Below, one piece after another: positions 6,132-9,710 of a DNA stretch of 9,710 nucleotides. Position numbers and translations under genes: made by a program. The stretch's first letter is position 1. Every line of letters begins with the position of its first letter. Source of the stretch: Flavobacterium sp. (GTDB lineage: Bacteria; Bacteroidota; Bacteroidia; Flavobacteriales; Flavobacteriaceae); contig JAHRWO010000262.1 in NCBI GenBank assembly GCA_019105125.1, positions 1 through 9,710 of the forward strand, given 5' to 3'. The notes beneath the pieces are model-generated. The model was not told the origin of the DNA, ran no database searches, and saw nothing but the letters and a program-made list of their open reading frames with translations.

Positions 6132-6757
6132 TGGCAAATACTACGGGCTATTATATGCGTACATCGCACTATTTACAAAACATTGCTACCCAACAGGACA
6201 AGATAGAACCTGGTTGGAAGGTGTTCGAAGATAAAGGTATTACTGGTCGTTTGGCTTTTGAAGAACGACCTGCTGGCAAACGGTTGCTGGATGAAGTCCG
6301 TAATGGTAAAATTAGCGAGGTCCGAATTTTGCGAATTGACAGATTGGGTCGCTCCGTTGAAAATATTCTCCAGACGATTAATACAATACATTCATACGGT
6401 GTACCTATTATATCGATAAACGAAGGTATAACCACACTTGATTCCAACGGCAAACAAACACCTGTTACAGGCTTGCTCGTAAACGTATTATCCAGTCTCA
6501 GCGAATTTTTTTATCATCAGAACCGTGAAAAAATACTCAACGGGATAGAACGGGCGAAGTTGGTTGAAGGTAAGTACGTTGGGCGCAAACCAGGCAGCAC
6601 CGAAAAAATCAGTAAATTCAAAAATAAACCCAAATCAAAAAAAATAAAAGAATTGTTGGAACAAGGCGTTGCAGTGCGGGCGATTTGCCGTACATTGGAA
6701 TGCAGCCCAAATAGCGTTTATAAAGTCCAAGAGGTATTCAAACTGAAAACAAATTAG
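6131..6757 (+). CDS. Small serine recombinase (resolvase/invertase family)
   Basis: This 208-residue protein has resolvase/invertase architecture. The catalytic domain covers about 4-120: YYMRTS places nucleophile Ser12 with Arg10, and RIDRLGRS supplies Asp70, Arg71 and Arg74. A long E-helix follows (about 120-143, SSLSEFFYHQNREKILNGIE), then GRKPGS as hinge and a C-terminal helix-turn-helix (about 168-203, IKELLEQGVAVRAICRTLECSPNSVYKV). Length and residues are as expected for an active enzyme of the Tn3-resolvase/Hin type. The ATG at 6131 overlaps the right arm of an upstream inverted repeat, hinting at autorepression. It lies 87 bases ahead of hsdM on the same strand. Possible jobs are resolution of element dimers or inversion of nearby DNA; only one hsdS is visible, so specificity switching is not shown. 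Confidence 0.92.
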   Translation: MANTTGYYMRTSHYLQNIATQQDKIEPGWKVFEDKGITGRLAFEERPAGKRLLDEVRNGKISEVRILRIDRLGRSVENILQTINTIHSYGVPIISINEGITTLDSNGKQTPVTGLLVNVLSSLSEFFYHQNREKILNGIERAKLVEGKYVGRKPGSTEKISKFKNKPKSKKIKELLEQGVAVRAICRTLECSPNSVYKVQEVFKLKTN

Positions 6758-6844
6758 TTTTATTTAAATCTACGATTAACCTACTACTGGATACCTGAAT
6801 ATAAATTTCTATTTTTATGTTTTTATTGATAAATCAATCAACTA

Positions 6845-8404
6845 ATGTCCGAAGAACAAAAGAAACTACTCGAAGCGCAATTATGGGGGATTGCTAATTT
6901 ACTCCGTGGTAAAATTAGTGCTGACGATTACCGTGATTACATACTGGGATTCATTTTCTACAAATACCTTTCAGAAAAACAACTTTTATATGCTAACCAC
7001 CTGCTGGAAGGTGAAAAAGTAACCGATTACACCAAGGTAACCGATGAAGAAACACTCGAAGCGATTAAAGATGAATCGTTATTGAAATTAGGGTATTTCC
7101 TGTTACCGTCTGAATTGTTTTCGGCATTGGCTGAAAAAGGAAACAACGGTGAAAATAAATATATTTTGGATGATTTACAGGCGGTGATGAACCACATTGA
7201 GCAAAGTACAATGGGAACAGAAAGCGAGGATGATTTCAACGCTTTGTTTGAAGATATTGACCTGAATTCAACCAAAATAGGCAGAACACCAAATACTCGT
7301 AATGAGATAATAGTTAAAATTCTAAACTACCTGAATAAAATAGATTTCGACCTGGAAAACGTTGAATCCGATGTGCTGGGCGATGCTTATGAATACCTGA
7401 TTGGTAAGTTTGCGGCAGGTGCTGGAAAAACGGCTGGGGAATTTTATACACCACAACAGGTATCAAAAATACTGGCTAAGATTGTAACTACGGGCAAAAC
7501 TAAAATTAAATCAGCTTACGACCCAACAACGGGAAGTGGCTCGTTATTGTTACGGATTGCGAAAGAAGCCGAAGTAAGCGAATTTTTTGGTCAGGAATTA
7601 ACCCGCACCACTTATAACCTGGCTCGTATGAATATGATTTTACACGATGTTCATTACAGACAATTCGATATTCAACACGAAGATACGCTGGAAAACCCGA
7701 AACATACCGAATTACGTTTTGAAGCTATTGTTGCTAATCCACCGTTTTCGGCACATTGGAAAGGTGATGACAATCCGTTAAACGACACCGATGAACGTTT
7801 TAGCCAATACGGGAAACTTGCACCAAAAACCAAAGCCGATTATGCATTTGTAACCCATATGATTTACCAGTTGGCTGATAATGGCACAATGGCAACTGTT
7901 ATGCCACACGGGGTTTTATTCCGTGGTGCGGCAGAAGGTACGATACGTGAATACCTGATTAAAGAATTAAATTATCTGGATGCCGTAATAGGTTTACCTG
8001 CCAATATTTTTTACGGAACAGGTATCCCAACTTGTATTCTGGTGTTTAAAAAATGCCGTGAAATTGATGATAATATTGTGTTTATTGATGCAAGCGGTGA
8101 TGGACATTACGAAAAGGTGGGTAGCCAAAATGTGTTACGTGATGACGATGTGGAATTGATTGTTAAAACCTACCGAAAACGTGAAACAATTGACAAATAC
8201 AGTTACGTTGCTACATTGGATGAAATCAAAGAAAATGATTACAATCTGAATATCCCAAGATATGTAGATACGTTTGAAGAAGAAGCACCAATCGACCTAA
8301 ATGAAGTATCAAATGAACTAAAAGATTTGGACCGGGTGTTACGCGAAGCGAACACCCGGATAAAAGCTTTTTGTTCTGAACTTGGAATCTCTGAACCGTT
8401 TTAA
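6845..8404 (+). CDS. hsdM: Type I restriction-modification DNA methyltransferase subunit HsdM
   Basis: The 519-residue protein is full length for HsdM. The helical N-terminal domain (about 5-165) begins with EAQLWGIANLLRGKISADDY. The N6-adenine methyltransferase domain follows: GEFYTP (198-203), SAM-binding motif I DPTTGSGSLLL (226-236) and catalytic motif IV NPPF (298-301). FYGTGIPTCILVF (389-401) and the helical C-terminus fit the family. HsdM uses S-adenosylmethionine to methylate adenine in the bipartite site chosen by HsdS, as an M2S methylase or as part of R2M2S. It is followed after two bases by hsdS, so the two are co-translated. The start at 6845 fits the usual HsdM N-terminus. No promoter was clearly identified in the 87-base gap upstream; the resolvase transcript may read through. 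Confidence 0.97.
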   Translation: MSEEQKKLLEAQLWGIANLLRGKISADDYRDYILGFIFYKYLSEKQLLYANHLLEGEKVTDYTKVTDEETLEAIKDESLLKLGYFLLPSELFSALAEKGNNGENKYILDDLQAVMNHIEQSTMGTESEDDFNALFEDIDLNSTKIGRTPNTRNEIIVKILNYLNKIDFDLENVESDVLGDAYEYLIGKFAAGAGKTAGEFYTPQQVSKILAKIVTTGKTKIKSAYDPTTGSGSLLLRIAKEAEVSEFFGQELTRTTYNLARMNMILHDVHYRQFDIQHEDTLENPKHTELRFEAIVANPPFSAHWKGDDNPLNDTDERFSQYGKLAPKTKADYAFVTHMIYQLADNGTMATVMPHGVLFRGAAEGTIREYLIKELNYLDAVIGLPANIFYGTGIPTCILVFKKCREIDDNIVFIDASGDGHYEKVGSQNVLRDDDVELIVKTYRKRETIDKYSYVATLDEIKENDYNLNIPRYVDTFEEEAPIDLNEVSNELKDLDRVLREANTRIKAFCSELGISEPF

Positions 8405-8406
8405 CT

Positions 8407-9687
8407 ATGAAAGAGGCTACAAACATACCAGAGTTGAGGTTTTCTGAGTTCGTTGATGATTGGCAAAAAACAACAATTAAAAACGTTTTTAATATTTTTA
8501 ATGGTTATGCTTTTAAAAGTTCTGATGGTGCTGATGACGGTTGCAGGTGGATTAAGATAGCAGATGTTGGTATTAATCGAATAAACAATGAAACTAAATC
8601 ATTTTTACCACAGCACTTTCTTCCAAAACATAAGAAGTTTCTGCTAAAAGATGGTGATTATGTTGTTGCATTAACACGACCAATATTAGGTGGAAAATTA
8701 AAAATTGCAAGAATTGATGGTGAAACAAATGATTCACTACTTAACCAACGGGTCGGAAAACTAATTACAAAAAATAATATTGAATTCGTTTATCAAACAC
8801 TCCAACAACGAGTTTTAATTGCAAAGATTGAAAATAGAATAGCAGGTTCAGACCCCCCGAATTTATCACCTTATGAAATCAATTCAATTAAAGTTAGTGT
8901 TCCGTCACTACCCGAACAAACCAAAATAGCCGACTTTCTCACCACCGTTGATAAACGTATTTACCTTTTAACCCAGCAAAAAGAAAAGCTGGAACAATAC
9001 AAAAAAGGGGTTATGCAACAAATTTTTAACCAACAAATACGGTTTAAAGATAACGATGGTAACAATTTTCCTGATTGGGAAGAAACAACCTTTGGATTGC
9101 TTTATAAATTCATTTCAACCAATTCACTTTCACGGGACAAACTTAATTACCAAAACGGGGATGTACAGAATATTCATTATGGAGATATTCACACAAAATT
9201 CAGGTCACATTTCAACATCAATACTGAAGATGTACCATATATTAATATCGATGTTAATTTAAAAAATATAAAAGATGAAGCCTACTTAAAAGAAGGGGAT
9301 TTAGTTATTGCGGATGCTTCTGAAGATTATGCGGACATTGGAAAAACGATAGAAATTTGTCGGATAAACAATAAAAAAGTTTTGGCTGGTCTTCACACTT
9401 TAGTCGCTCGAAAAAGAAAAGAAAAACTGATAGTGGGATTTGGAGGTCATTTAATGAAAACGTGGCAGATGCGATTAGAAATAATGCGAATAGCGCAGGG
9501 AACTAAAGTTCTCAGTATTTCTACAAAACGATTAGGTGATATAAGTTTAAAATTACCGTCCAAAGAGGAACAACAAAAGATAGCATCATTTCTCTCTGCA
9601 ATCAATAAAAAGATTGAATTGGTAAGCCAACAAATCGATTACACCACAACCTGGAAGAAAGGGTTATTACAAAAAATGTTTGTGTGA
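8407..9687 (+). CDS. hsdS: Type I restriction-modification specificity subunit HsdS
   Basis: The 426-residue protein has two target-recognition domains, each closed by a conserved helical region. TRD1 is about 10-166 (RFSEFVDDWQKTTI at the start), CR1 about 169-207 (PEQTKIADFLTTVDKRI ... QYKKGVMQQIF), TRD2 about 222-383 (FPDWEETTFG at the start), CR2 about 385-425 (KEEQQKIASFLSAINKKI ... WKKGLLQKMF). Each TRD reads one half of a bipartite DNA target; the CR helices set the spacing and bind HsdM. The TRD-coding DNA is noticeably more AT-rich than hsdM and the CR1 segment, consistent with exchange of recognition domains. The two CR segments differ at the DNA level, so they are not long identical recombination tracts. 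The stop TGA overlaps an ATG of the next frame (9687). Confidence 0.96.
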   Translation: MKEATNIPELRFSEFVDDWQKTTIKNVFNIFNGYAFKSSDGADDGCRWIKIADVGINRINNETKSFLPQHFLPKHKKFLLKDGDYVVALTRPILGGKLKIARIDGETNDSLLNQRVGKLITKNNIEFVYQTLQQRVLIAKIENRIAGSDPPNLSPYEINSIKVSVPSLPEQTKIADFLTTVDKRIYLLTQQKEKLEQYKKGVMQQIFNQQIRFKDNDGNNFPDWEETTFGLLYKFISTNSLSRDKLNYQNGDVQNIHYGDIHTKFRSHFNINTEDVPYINIDVNLKNIKDEAYLKEGDLVIADASEDYADIGKTIEICRINNKKVLAGLHTLVARKRKEKLIVGFGGHLMKTWQMRLEIMRIAQGTKVLSISTKRLGDISLKLPSKEEQQKIASFLSAINKKIELVSQQIDYTTTWKKGLLQKMFV

Positions 9688-9710
9688 TGAAGAATTTGGA
9701 GATTAATTAT
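9687..9710 (+). CDS. Start of the next gene in the hsd operon (truncated by window edge)
   Basis: ATG at 9687-9689 overlaps the hsdS stop codon (TGATG) and opens a frame of eight codons, MKNLEINY, to the window edge. Stop-start overlap is a common translational-coupling arrangement, so a further operon gene is likely. It could be hsdR or one of the accessory genes often found between hsdS and hsdR; eight residues are too few to choose. Confidence 0.45.

Noticed and set aside
6131..9710. Claiming a phase-variable inverting hsdS locus
   Set aside because: Only one hsdS and no inverted hsdS-like repeats are visible; kept only as a hypothesis.

Overview
The window looks like a Bacteroidota chromosome or contig. 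It is AT-rich, genes start behind A/T-rich leaders without Shine-Dalgarno sequences, the first gene encodes a Bacteroidota-style secreted protein (signal peptide followed by a jelly-roll/CBM-like domain), and the tRNA fragment does not encode its CCA tail. No species can be named from this evidence.

Layout. (1) 1-624, minus: 5' part of a secreted, probably carbohydrate-associated protein, visibly richer in G+C than the rest. (2) 625-1471: AT-rich sequence with no convincing gene. (3) 1472-1554: the 3' half of a tRNA-Met(CAT) gene plus its terminator, marking an attachment site. (4) 1476-3295, minus: a two-gene unit of a 56-residue protein and a large serine recombinase whose reading frame runs antisense through the tRNA terminator and tRNA half. 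(5) 3640-5268, minus: a 542-residue protein with a predicted winged-helix N-terminus and a palm region carrying family-A-polymerase-like motifs A, B and C. A perfect 16-bp-arm hairpin lies just past its stop codon. (6) 5351-5743, minus: a 130-residue protein of unknown function. (7) 5744-6130: divergent intergenic region with dyads and a cluster of AATAACG-type repeats ahead of (8) 6131-6757, plus: a small serine resolvase/invertase. (9) 6845-9687, plus: hsdM and hsdS of a type I restriction-modification system, then an overlapping start codon of a further gene cut by the window edge.

Interpretation (inference). From about 1472 rightward this appears to be one end of an integrative element. 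The large serine recombinase would handle integration and excision. The polymerase-like protein is a candidate replication protein. The small recombinase may resolve multimers or invert DNA. The type I R-M genes are cargo that protects the host or the element. No HsdR and no opposite attachment site lie in the window. The tRNA half has no 5' half on its left, so the left flank may be a second element integrated in tandem, or the site may have been rearranged. The least explained items are the polymerase-like protein, the tRNA-encoded tail of the recombinase and the repeat array upstream of the small recombinase.
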